From Tieghemiomyces parasiticus (lineage: Eukaryota > Kickxellomycota > Dimargaritomycetes > Dimargaritales > Dimargaritaceae), in contig JANBPT010000119.1 of the NCBI GenBank assembly GCA_027575765.1, positions 1 through 64,000 on the forward strand: 64,000 nucleotides of DNA. Reading direction: 5' to 3'. Both the position numbers and the translations under genes were made by a program. The notes under the pieces were generated by a model. That model searched no databases, had not been told where the DNA came from, and was given only the letters and a program-made list of their open reading frames with translations. Shown in pieces: positions 34,715 to 46,155 of the stretch. Numbering within the stretch: position 1 is the first letter of the stretch; each line of letters starts with the position of its first letter.

Positions 34715-35128
34715 ATGTACATCACCCGTTTCGTAACTGTCACCGCCCTTATCTCGGTCGCCGCGATCAGTTTCGGACAGGCTTCTTCGACCCTCCCCCT
34801 TCAATATAGCACGGCTGGCGACAACCACCAGCAGCTCGTCCGCCGCCAGGCCCTGGGCTCATTATCCGCTTTTGGGGCCCAAGTACAGCACCTAGACCGC
34901 CGTGCGCCCAAGAAGAACAAGAGACACAGGCGTAAGAACAAGAAGAGCAAGAAGAGTAAGAAGAGGCACAACAAGGATAATGAGGTCGAAGATTCTCCCG
35001 ACAACTCCATTGATGCCAATACCCCCGAAGCCGCTGTTGACGATAACAGCGCCTCTGTTGGCTCAGTCGACAACCCCTCTGCTGCTCCTACCGCCGATAC
35101 TTCAGCAAGCGGAACCGGGAGCGAGTAA
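34715..35128 (+). CDS. Small secreted lysine-rich protein with dibasic sites
   Basis: An intronless gene for 137 residues. The N-terminus (MYITRFVTVTALISVAAIS) is a signal peptide, cleaved probably around SFGQA. After it come two dibasic Kex2-like sites, LVRRQ (about 42-46) and LDRRAP (about 60-65). The second matches LERRAP in the other secreted protein at 2478. Next is a strongly basic block of Lys/Arg/Asn/His (about 66-90), then an acidic and Ser/Thr/Ala/Pro-rich tail with no cysteine. The charge layout suggests a processed precursor releasing a very basic segment. Possible roles include binding cell wall, nucleic acid or partner surfaces; none can be chosen from sequence. No known family is recognised. 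The ATG sits in a CACC-ATG context. Confidence 0.7.
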   Translation: MYITRFVTVTALISVAAISFGQASSTLPLQYSTAGDNHQQLVRRQALGSLSAFGAQVQHLDRRAPKKNKRHRRKNKKSKKSKKRHNKDNEVEDSPDNSIDANTPEAAVDDNSASVGSVDNPSAAPTADTSASGTGSE

Positions 35129-36760
35129 AGTTGTCAAGTACTCAAGTGCTGCTGGCTCAGCTTGAGTGAATTATCAAGTACCATCCAACTGGCTTATAAC
35201 CCCACCTTCTCGATAGAGTCTATAGACCCTCGTCAGCATCAGATTTGCCTTTCCAAGGGGAGCACTTTTGAAGAAGCGTACCCCAATGAAAAAAAAACAG
35301 TAAATATCGTAAATTTCCCTAATATACTTGTGGTAGGCGAGACTCCGAGGGTAGTTTATTGTAATACGTGCAAGATAGATAATAGTTAAGATAAAGCCTT
35401 TAGCAGTTAGGTTTGTGGGTTTATAGAGCCGGGAAATGTGAGGAGGGCCAGGTCTTGATTGGGTCTCGGTAGTTAGCCATGACGGGTTCTCGGTACGTTT
35501 GCTATGGCTAGTCGTTGGTACTAAGGGGGCGGTGGTTGTTCCTGTGTGGCGTCGTGATGGCTTTTAGGGTTCTGTGGAACGTTGGCTTTCGGATACCGAC
35601 AATACTACTCAGAAATGTAATACAGCCGAAGATGACCAGGGGTTCCAGGTGGCTGGTTTCGTATTAAAGCTCAATGGTGTTGTGTGCTACATAGTCAGAG
35701 CGTATATATTTCTACTATAGGGAAATGTGATCGGCAGAAATACCTCCCCCCACGTTAATTCCATCCCATCATTGTTTGACGCCGAGTTCACACCTCAGGA
35801 CATCCCCTAGCATAGCTTGATTCGGATAAATCGTGACTACCCGTTATATCTTGGCCCATATAGATATCCACTATCCGGCTCATGATATAACCATATTCGA
35901 TATTCCCTCTTCCTTACTCCTATTCTCACTATCTTTTACCAGCGACACCCAATCTTCCTGATTAACTGGATGTTGTTTTCATTCCAGGCGGTGCTGTCGT
36001 CTATCCTGTTAGGGCCTTATCTTCACCATTCATGATCCAGCGACTACCAGTCACTGTCTTATTCCCATTGGCGCCGGGCTCCGCCAAACTGTAGTTTGGA
36101 CTTCTCTTAGGTCCAGCTGAGCAGCTGCTATGAGTAACGCTGGCTGTTATCCAGGTGTAAAAGACCTCATGGTCACCATTCAATAGAACGATAGTTGTCA
36201 TCCAAGTTACTATCCACACCCCAGTCAAAGCTCAACCCTTGTTGATTTTCTTTAGTAACTTGACGCCTACCACAATCAACCATCACCCAAGCAAATCTTG
36301 GTTTCGCACTCCAACATTCTCACTCATATACCACATACACACACGGAACACCCCTACCAAAAAAACTTCCTAAACATACTACACGAACTATTCCCAGTTT
36401 TCTCGCTAGCCGCTCCTTACATCTCCCTACCGTCCCCTCAACATCCATCTCACCATTCTACGCATCACCCGACAACTCCTATTCGCCCCTTCTCCGAGAG
36501 AAGATAACCCTCCTCCCTACCAAATCCGACATCACATATAGGCCAGGCTGCTCTTTTAAACCACCACCCATCCTTCCAAATCAGCAATTCGAAAGTGGTC
36601 CTAATAGCCCTTTACGACCATTACTAGACCTGGGTGACCCTAAGAATACCAACGCTTCAGTTCAATTTTCAAAGAAACTGTATTACCGTATGTAGCAAAG
36701 TATGGAATATTAATGCAGAAAAGAATGCGCCTGTTAGCGACTATAGAAAAGGCCCTGGCT
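35129..36760. other. Intergenic
   Basis: No supported gene. It holds AT-rich sequence after the secreted-protein gene and a CA/CT-rich tract at 36300-36510. The right end is the 3' flank of the AP-2 alpha gene. Confidence 0.45.
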
Positions 36761-39700
36761 TTACCCCTCGATCTGGTTGACCATATCCTCAACGTGATGG
36801 CGCAGGATCTCCGAGAAGTTCTCATTGGTGGTGCGGACGGTAATACGGTACATCTAGGTGGAGAGGGGGCGGCAAACATAACAGAAAAGAAGGCGATGGG
36901 GTTAGTCAAGTGAACAGGCCCCGTAGGGTAGCAATTGGGCCAAATATAGAGTCACGCTAGTCTCCTCCATCTCCGCCCGAATTGGCCCCCCCCGTAGGTT
37001 ACCATACCAGGGCAGACTTACCTGGTGTTCTTTGCTGGGCTCGAGCCGTAACAGACAGCCAACCTTCTCACTGGTGGTCACGAGGATACCCACACCGACG
37101 AAGTTGTTGGGATTCGGATCGGCGTCGGTGAGCAAGGCGAGGCCGGTGCTTCGGAGAAGAGCCCGGACAGGTTCGGGTTGAAAGGGCTCGCGGGCACTGA
37201 ACACGGCCTGGGATTCGCGCTTGTTAACGCTAAGCTGGCGCCAGCGCTGGAAGAAATCCGTGGCCGCCATGCTGAACGGCTCGATAAACTTGGCGATGCT
37301 CACAGGCAGCTGAATGTGGAGGGACACGGGCGCCGCGGTGCTGCCGCTGGTCCCACCCTTGCCAAACGTGACGTGGATGTGCGGGGGTACGTCGAAGGCT
37401 CCGTGACATTCGAGGTTGACCAGATAGGGTGCCTGGGCGAACGGCTGGATCAGGGTTGGCGCCGCCTGCACTGTGGTGGCCTTGACGTGAGGTACGCCGT
37501 GTACCGTGATGGCGAACGAGGTGAGTACGTCGCCCGTCTGGTTACCTGTGTAGATGACCAGCCGGCCCTGGTAACCGTGATATTCCGATTTGACCCCTAG
37601 CTGGATGGTATCGTCCTCGTACAGCACGCCCTGGCCCGCGGTGAGTAACTTGACGTGTCCAGCCCCACGAACCGGCTCCGGTGCGCCGTCTGGGCCCGTG
37701 ACGCTACCGCCCTCACCTGGATTGAGGTGGGACAGATCCTCGTCCAGGTTTAGTAGGTTGACCTCAGCCGTCCGGGCGGGTCCTGGAGCGCTAGCCTGCG
37801 CGGCCGCTGCGAGGGTGGCGTTGGTGATGGCGGTCCCGGCGGCCAGAGCGTGGGCTTGAGCCGAGTGCGCGTCCTGAGACTTGAGCTCCAAGTTGGCCTC
37901 CTTGCCGCCCACGACCCAGGTGCGCTTGTCCTCAGTGTCGAGGTACTGGCGCTGCAGTCGTGATACAAGGCTGGACTCACGGGCCGGGTAGGGCGGCATC
38001 TCCTCGCACACGGTCTGCAGCAACTCGTCCGTATCGCGGTTGACGATGTGGTAGTACTCACATGCACGCTGCTGCAGCTCTACGTCCAAAGCGTAGCGGT
38101 AGCGTTCAAACACGCGGAGGCACGGCTCCTTAATCTCCGGGAATAGGTTGACAAACTTGAGGTAGGTTGTGAGCAACATCACCTTAGTAGCCAGCGGAGC
38201 GGTGGAGAAACGGGCGTGCAGCGACTTGAACTGGTCCATGGGACTGCACCCGGGCTCGTTGGCAATGAGGTGTCCAAACTCGCCCAGTACGTACGCGCCC
38301 ACTTTTAGCGCATTCTCGGGGCAGTGTGGGGCCCGCAAGCCGCTGAGTACGACGCGCGCGGCGTACTCCTGTAGACCTTCGTTACCTAGGACGATTTGGA
38401 TGAGCCGGTGCCAAATCTCCTCGCCAACCTGATCTCCGGCTGTGCTGAGCAGCTTGATGATGGTGTCGACGTACCACTGGTACTCGGTGGCGAACTTCTC
38501 GGTCAGGATGGCGATCTTGAGCACCATCTCTTCACGCAGCGCAAAGTCGGCCATGGGCAGGTAGCGTAGCAGTTCGCGCACGATGGCTCGCGAGTTGGAC
38601 ACATCGCACATACTGTAGAGCAAATCCAGCCCGCGCCGCCGCACGCTGACGTCGCGGTCGCGTAGGGAGGCCAGGATCAGCTCCTGGTGGCGCCGGATGG
38701 GTTCCGGATTGTCCAGCGCCCCAGCCAGATGGGCCATGGTTTCCAGACCAAGGTAGCGGACGTTGGTCTCCTTGGACGCAATAAAGCGGCCTAGCAAGGC
38801 CGCTGCCTGGGCTAGCAGATCCGGCTCGCAACCAAAGTGGATAACCAGGTTGATAGTCTCAAAAAGGATGGCGTGGAGGGCGTTCGCGTGTTGGACGTTG
38901 CGTGGAATCTCGCGTGAGTTTTGGATGATGCAGTGCAGAATGTCGAGGATACGCTGGCGGAGGGCCTCGTCGTCTGGGTTGCAATCGGATGTATTGAGTG
39001 GAGAATGAAGGTATAAGCGGGGCTATGGTGAGAGGTGAAGCTGGCGAGGTGGTTACGGCGAAAGGGGCGGTAGCTTGGCCCGGGGTGAGAAAAGGTTCTG
39101 CTCCCCATTTGAATTACAGTACGGCACCTCCACTTACCGGGTATCGGGTAGTACTGGAGTAGCCGCAGCAGCTTGACCTGCAACCACGGAGCCGGTACTT
39201 TATAGTAGATGTAATCGGACGGGAAATTACTCTCCATGACGAGCTGGTGGGCGGATGGGTCAGGGAGTACCAGGGATATGAAAAGAGGATACTCGTATTA
39301 GTAGCGATGCCTTAAGTGAGGAGCCGAGCTGAGAAGCCTCAACGAAGGTCGAAAGCGGGAGGGCGCACACTACAATGTACTTACCCACTGCAGCTTCCGA
39401 ATGGCCTTAGGAACGCACATGGCATATTGTTGTGGGTACTGCTGGGCCAGGGCCGTGATGAGAGAGGCCGCGGAGGTGACCACGCCCTGGGGTAATAACC
39501 ATGATGAAAGCGGGGAGAGTATGGCGCACATATAAGTGTAAGTGACAGGTTAGCCCCACGGTGTAAGCACGGCGAGTAGCAGCTATAACAGCGCTTAATC
39601 CTAACGGCTGTACGGAGACAAGGAATAAGGTTTTGAGTGAGAACAACTGCCACCTTAGCCCGTCGCAAAATATGGATATTAACACGGGAGACAGAATGAT

Positions 39701-40887
39701 TTCAACTTACGACGTCCGGATCATCCATGATGGGTAGGATCCGTTCCGCCCACTCGACCGCGGGCAAGACGTCAGAGTGTTTGCGGAACAGGCGTAGAAG
39801 GCATAGCGCGGCCTTCTTTTTGACAAAGCCCTTGGACATGCTGCGAGTAGGTGAGGCGAAGGCGTGCAGGGCCACGTGGGTTAGTCACTGGCCGATAACT
39901 ATGAGCCCCAGATGTCCCTTATGTTCGGCCCTCATAGCTAGATTCGGCTAGAGTTGTATACCTGGGCCATTAGATGTACTTACGGCGAGATCAAGAGTTT
40001 TTGAACTTCCCGAGCCAGAGTCTCGGCCATCTCGCGGCCGCCGGTGTTAGCGATGGCGTGAAGGGCTAGGCAGTTAAAGAGCTCATTCTGGGAGTCCAGG
40101 TCCTTGCGAAGCGAGTTGATGACCAAGCGGATCAGCTCGCTATTCTCGGTGAGGAGGAGGGTGATCGCTAGGTAGCCCTGGATTCGTACAGCCGGGGGTT
40201 GGAAGCAAGCGGTAGGTGAAAGGAGGAGTTAGTAGAAAGGGGGAGGGGGTGATTTTGAATAGTGGCCGGCGTGGCAAAGGATAAAGGGGAAGGGGCACAT
40301 AGACTGGAGGGTAAAGACGTCATAACAAATATTGTAACGTGATGAAGTATAGAGACGCAGTTTTTTTGGGGGGCTACCTACCATCTGTTTCTCACTGAAC
40401 TTGTCACTGGAAATGAGGCTCACGGCCTCGGCATGACCAAAGTCAATGTCCCAGCCGAGGATGTACATGTACAGCAGTTTACACACATACTTCTTCTTCT
40501 GGTACCCTTTGAGATTTGTTTCTGGGGAAAGTGAATAGGGGTGGGCCATGAGACGGGTTAGTGTGGCCCCTAGGATTCGCCGGCGGCCAAGCGGCGGTTG
40601 ACAAATTGGACTGGCGCGCAACTTACGCTTGAACTGGGCTCGGATATTGGCCATCTCCTTGTTGATACGCTTCTCCTCCAGCTCGTGGATACGGCCTGGC
40701 ACGTAGAATACGTAGAAGGGGAGTTGGGAAGAGCCATCATTTAAGTGAGCGTCACGGTTTGCACTCCCTGGGCCTGGTGTAGTACATGGCAATAGAGGCG
40801 GAAGCCGTAAGGTCATCGTCCAAACGGCCTGGCGGACTTACATTTGCGGAGGTCTGCGATGAAAACGGTCAGGCCGCGCATCGACAT
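36761..40887 (-). CDS. AP-2 clathrin adaptor complex, alpha subunit
   Basis: Large adaptin of the AP-2 complex, which links cargo and PI(4,5)P2 membranes to clathrin in endocytosis. Nine minus-strand exons: 40887-40842, 40695-40627, 40521-40382, 40177-39984, 39840-39711, 39486-39385, 39243-39138, 38973-37022 and 36853-36761, all in frame, giving 943 residues (family about 940-980). The N-terminus MSMRGLTVFIADLRKC and following KRINKEMANIRAQFK are hallmarks of alpha adaptin, as are KKKYVCKLL and GWDIDFGHAEAV in the trunk. The trunk of helical repeats continues to about residue 600. A Gly/Ala/Pro hinge follows, then an appendage with FFQRWRQLS, NPNNFVG and GCLLRLEP. The last exon adds MYRITVRTTNENF. 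Most donors are GTAAGT. HAM1-like lies upstream on the same strand. Confidence 0.93.
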
Positions 40888-41626
40888 GGTGGCGGTGATT
40901 AACGGGATGGCCCGATACCTAAGGACGCCGCGTTGGGCAGGGTGGGCGCTCGACGGGATGGCACAAGCAGAGGAACGACGGGGCCGAACCGAGGATGCTG
41001 ATGGCTCAGTGAGGAAGCAAGGGGAAGGGATGGGGAGATGAGCGGTTGGACCAGACGAGGGTTAGAGCGGGTAGGTCCGGCTATTCAGAATTAGAAGCTC
41101 AAGGTGAGTCCCACTGGGATACAACCCCATCGAATGAGCCCGACTCCCACGAGGCTCGGGCCAAGGCGCACCCGTATCCTACCAGATCTCCCTACAGCAG
41201 GATTGTCTGGGAGAACTCTAGTGCGGCGTAACCTTTAGGGACCGATTAAGAAAAGAACCTCCCCCCAAATCACAACGGGATGGCCCTCAAATTGCAGCAC
41301 CACCAGCCTCCAGTTACGAACGGTAGGTTAGGGCTGGACTATTGGTACACGTCCCACCACCATCTTCCTGCCGACGCCACGCTTAGATATCCTGTACTCA
41401 GAGCCATTATAGCCTAGGCTTTAATAACCATCCTGGTTCGTTTTAACGATATGATGGTCGGTTGGAAGCTAAGCGGCCGATTAACTAAATAAGGTATATC
41501 ATGGCCATTGACGAAGCTATAGCCACCCAGTAGTGTAGGAAAGTAGACGAAATAAAGACCGAACCCGAGAACGACCCCCATGTAGACGGGTTATGGCAGT
41601 TCCGCCCGGAGTGACGCGCGATGAGT
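40888..41626. other. Spacer between AP-2 alpha and the HAM1-like gene
   Basis: About 740 bp between two tandem minus-strand genes, serving as 3' flank of one and promoter of the other. No further gene is seen. Confidence 0.5.
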
Positions 41627-44095
41627 TTAAGAATCCTCATCCATAGACAGCGGAAGCGGCTTACGCTGAGCGCCAGCCAAAGGGAGCGGCACAGACCCCG
41701 TGGTGGCCGGCAGGGTATCCGCAACCGTGGTCTCCGCAATCTGCTCGAGCTGAGTGCTCAAGTCGCCGAGGGACGTCAGTTCGGGCTCATCCAATTTCTC
41801 TAGCATCGGGATCATTGGTTCCACCACCTCCTTGGCGGTGCTTTGGGCGACTACTGGGCGCTGGATTGCGGCCTGGCGAACCGAGCGGGCACCGTGGACG
41901 ATGCGGGTGTCCACCATGCCAAGGAAATTTTCGATTCTGACCTTGATAGCATCCTGAACACGACGTCGGAGGGTACGGTTGATAAGGGGGCCGAGGGTCT
42001 TGTAGAGGGTATCGTGCTTGGTGTCTTTCAGTTTCAGTTTCAGACTGCGCAGATGAGGCTCCACCTTGACCACAGTGAGAGCGCGGCCAGTGGATCCAGG
42101 GTTGCCCACACGAACAACAATACGTAAGTCTAAACCCCTGTGGTCGCTCATCATTAGGTTGGCATGGCCCACGTCGGCCCACTTGGGAAATCCGGTCTTC
42201 TTTTTAAAGTAAAAGACGGCATTGTGGGCCGTGCACACTACATTCTTGATGCCGATGGCTACCTCATGGTCCAGTTCGCTGCCAGTACGAGTATTCAGGT
42301 CTGCCTGACTCCCAGCTAAGGAAGAGGTGGCATGGGAGGGCGTGGAAGATCCAACCGTGCTAACCTTTTCCCGAACCCCACGGCGTGCCGCCCGGGCCCG
42401 CTGTACCACCGTCCCAGCCAGGTCTTGGCCATAGGCGCCAAAATCGATATCTGTGTGGGTGACCACCGTGACGTTGGTGGGCAGGATTTGGGACAGTGAG
42501 ATAAACAAGTTGTCTATCGCGTACTCGTACGCATCATTGGCGAATTCCAGGCGGTGTAGCGGGAGGAAGCGAATGGCCTGGACGATCTGGGGCAGGGCCT
42601 TGAGTGCATCAAGCACCAGTCCGCGTTTGACCGTGGGCTTCCCCGTCTCGTCTAAGAACGCCTCCCTGAACAGACCGTTTAGATCTGCCCTCCACTGGCG
42701 CGTGGTAGTATCCTGGCGGAACCCCTCCAGCAGGTCCTGCATGGCGCTGCCAATACTGGCCGAGGCTAGTCCATGCTGGTCAGAAAATACCTTCCGGCTA
42801 CGTTCCAGCAGGTTGTCCGCATCGGCTCGATACTGGTCGGACTCGATGTAGGCGTGGTTACGCAGGCAGTTACTGATGAACAGTTTGGTGTCACGCAGGA
42901 CACCATCGGCCTGCGGGTCCTCCCGGACCGACGAATAAAACCCCACCAAGGCATCGTACAGTGCCTGGGTGGAATGACCGTTGGCGAAGTTTTCGAGGAG
43001 CTGGCGGGCATTAGCCAGGGCCAGGTGCAGATCAGAATCTTCGCTCGTGTGGGCCTCACCCTGCTGTCGAATACGACGGCCAGACTCTGCCAAGTGGCGG
43101 CGGAATTCGGTGAGCAGGTCCAAAAGCTCCTCGATAGCAGCCTGACAATCCGGGTTCTTTTGTACGGCCAGTACGATTCCCTTGAAGCTGGCAATTAGGC
43201 CATCCTTCTGCGGAGGGGTTAGGTTAGTTGTGGCAAGGCCCTGCCGGACGGTACGGGCCAGGTCACCAGTGGCCTGGCGGGCGGCGTCACTGATCTCAAC
43301 GCTGCCATCGCGGATCCCATTGGCGTACGGTGCCATGGCGTCCATACCGATCTTGATAGCCGACTGGCGGGTGTCACGTAGGGCGTCAACGGCCTGATCA
43401 CAGGCTTCCCTGACCGACAACTCACGTGGCGATGCCTTCACCGCAGGGTCGAGTGTAGGTGTATCTTGGACGGACTCGGCTACTGCCACGACCTCCTCCC
43501 GATCGGGGTCCTGCACATGGCTGGCGACAACATCCTGGAAAAAAGTGGTAAGGTCGCCCAGTAGCTGGCGGAACGTTGACGAAAGGACAGCCACGCGGGC
43601 CAAGTGAGTCACTTTATCCGCCAACTGGCGTGACACCGCCGCCGTAGTCTAGACCGCCCCTTGGGCCTCGCTATTGGTCTTTCCTAGGCATTTTGACTTG
43701 GCCAGGTTGATCTGGGCCCGGCGAAGATGCGCCACGGTGCGCTGGAACTGGTCTTGATCATTCTTTTCCTCTAGCAGCGCCTTGGTCGACTTGACCAGAC
43801 GGTCCAAACTAGACGCCACCTGCTGGCCGTCCGGAGACAGCTGATGGGCCGAGTCTTCCAGGTCAACCTTGTCTAGTACTGCCGTTAGAACTTGGGTGGC
43901 GGGTAGGCGGCCCTGGCTCATTTCGGCAACAAGATGCTTACCCTGTGCGCGGGCGACCAGGATACGCTGCCTGCTGGTCAGGTCGGCGACGGGCGAGGCG
44001 GGTGAGGGGAGGGCCTCCTTCACCAGATGTTCAAAGCGCTGACGGGACTTGCCCATGTTTCCTGGTGTCGCGTGTTGCGATGGAGCGGTGCTCAT
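41627..44095 (-). CDS. HAM1-like lipid-binding domain protein, interrupted by an amber codon
   Basis: From ATG 44095 the frame runs 148 codons to a TAG at 43651-43649, then stays open in the same frame to 41627. Read through, it makes about 822 residues. The N-terminal part resembles the HAM1-like N-terminal domain: helical, with SSTFRQLLGDL and repeated DALRDTR/ATGDLARTV-type helices. The C-terminal third, with FYFKKKTGFPKWADVG and LINRTLRRRVQDAI, resembles the HAM1-like C-terminal (BPI/LBP-type lipid-binding) domain. The end is a Ser/Pro tail SMDEDS. The only intron I can draw that removes the stop (43735-43649, 87 nt, phase 0) uses a poor GTGGCG donor, unlike the GTAAGT donors of neighbours. 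So this could be a pseudogene, stop readthrough, two genes or a base error. Function in the family is poorly known. Confidence 0.7.
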
Positions 44096-46155
44096 GGTAG
44101 TCCACTTACAGGGAACACAATACGCGCTGCGGGCTGTATTGTTGGCGGGGGGGGGGAGCGCGGACAGGTCTTATTAACGGAAAATGGCTATGATGTACGA
44201 GCAGAAATTGCAGGGTTGATTAGATGGTATCCATAGACTTCTGAGTCGCGGCTTGTATTATATAAGCCCTGCTGGTGACATTGCTTGAGCCGGTTATATT
44301 TCCACTAGTCCCTAACCATTCCATTTGCAACTACCTGGTCGATCATAAAGTGACTAGATATACTTAATAGCGGGGCCCTGCATGGTTTTGAACATCGACC
44401 TCACTCCCTAAAACCTTGTTATCTCTCTTATGCTGCCTTCCTTTATATAGAGACTACGCCCCATATTAATAGTTGACCGCGTGGTCCTTCGCCAGGAAAT
44501 GAAATCACATAAATCCCACAACCGTTAGGGTGGGCATATGATGTCGGACACCTTGATTCCAACGTCCTACACTGGAGTCTACTTCTGCCCCAGAGAGGAT
44601 GGATGGCTGATCCGCCACTTTTCTCCCCTGAAACCCTTAATTGATAAAAGGTGCTGACAAAGTTACATGACGCGGCTTGATTTCCCTGGCTATGATGTCT
44701 CGATAGTGGAACTCCAGCAACCGGTTCCATTAGACCTCCACATAATTCAGCCTAAGACCGTCGGCTCATCGAAAATAGAAATACGAACTACAACGTAATG
44801 ACGTTGTAGATTAGATGCAGCCACTTTGAGTAAGTACCAGGGCCAGTCTCGTTACCGTGTGGTGAAAGGAAGGCTAATCCTCCCTGCTAAAGCATCCCAA
44901 TTTGGTATCAAAAGTCCATACCGCGGATGCTTCCAAAGCCGGAGGCCAGTGCTGCTCCTGCAGCGCGCTGAGATAGCCGCTAATCATTTGGTGCCTGTGA
45001 GGGATGGTAATAGCACGTTGCATCAATGGGCATATGAGATTTTCTGCTGCTCCGCCTATTCTTCCACGCATCAGTTCCGCACCAATCTTCATCGGCTATA
45101 TTTTTGTTTCCCTCCATCCTTCGTGTGGATATGCACCGCTTGTCTTTTCACCAACCCAGTAGCCACAATCATCCCGTGGCTAATTATCCCCACTTCAAGT
45201 GAGCAACATGTATCCAAGGGCCGGTATCAACCCCCTCAATCACAGCAAGACCGGCATTCCATCTTGGGTATAAAGGACCTTTGGATTATCACCTACCACA
45301 ACTGGGTGGCCTTTAGTCACTTGCACCCAGTCGTCTCCCGTCTTCTTCGACAAACCAATCGTTTAACCACCCCTTGGCTCTTAATACCTTTCTCCACCTT
45401 CTGAACTACCGCGCCCGTAAATATGAACTAAACAAAAACAGCAACTTATTTAATACAACGCCTCATGCGCGCTAGAACAATGGAACCGCCCGGTGAAGAG
45501 AGGTGGCGCAAATAATCGAGAAAATGATCACATCGTGGACCGTTACTACTAGCTTGTTCAACTGTTGGTACCTTGAGCCATCCTTTGGCCCTTGGTGCGT
45601 ATTTTCGGAAGCACGAAGTAAGAAGACGTTGGCAAGCCTAGCTCAGCAGAACCCAGCTTGCCAGACGGGCGGCGGCCATGACAAGCGATCGGACCTACCA
45701 GCTGGTCAACCTCCGCTCCTTATATCAGCCGCGGAGTTTCATTTAGGCTTGGAGGGATTTTACTTACCCTGTTGGCAGCTAGTCGGCAACAGACACGACT
45801 TCCAACCTTCGTTTAAGTGAACCTACTCATGTTGCACGGCGTGGACGTCAACAACCACATTGGCATACCCTCACTTTGCTAGCTCATGTCCCCCAGCCTC
45901 ATTTCACTGTTTTAAAATCCGTCACGCTGGAATGGAATTGCACGAGACAGCCCGCATCTATTTGTTGCCGCGCAAGCGCGGTCCACTGTTCGCTCAGGGT
46001 TCCATGCGGGACCACCTCCAAAAGTACGTTCGTCATTAAGAAATACTCGGTTTTCCAGGTCAAGCTTACCTGCCAGCCACCCACTACCAGCAAGAACTCA
46101 ACGGTCGCTACCGACATATAATGAGCAAGTCGGGTTAGCCGGTGAAATTAGGCTA
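44096..46155. other. Divergent intergenic region
   Basis: Separates the minus-strand HAM1-like gene from the plus-strand WD40 gene and should hold both promoters. A 192-codon plus frame at 44826-45404 begins at TTG, has no internal domain and is probably chance. Confidence 0.4.
44258..44267 (-). promoter_or_regulatory. TATA box, HAM1-like gene
   Basis: On the minus strand GCTTATATAA lies about 165 bp upstream of the start at 44095, consistent with other TATA-to-ATG distances here. Confidence 0.4.

Noticed and set aside
44826..45404. 192-codon plus-strand frame
   Set aside because: Starts at TTG, has no domain or codon regularity, and lies in a divergent promoter region. Length alone is not enough.
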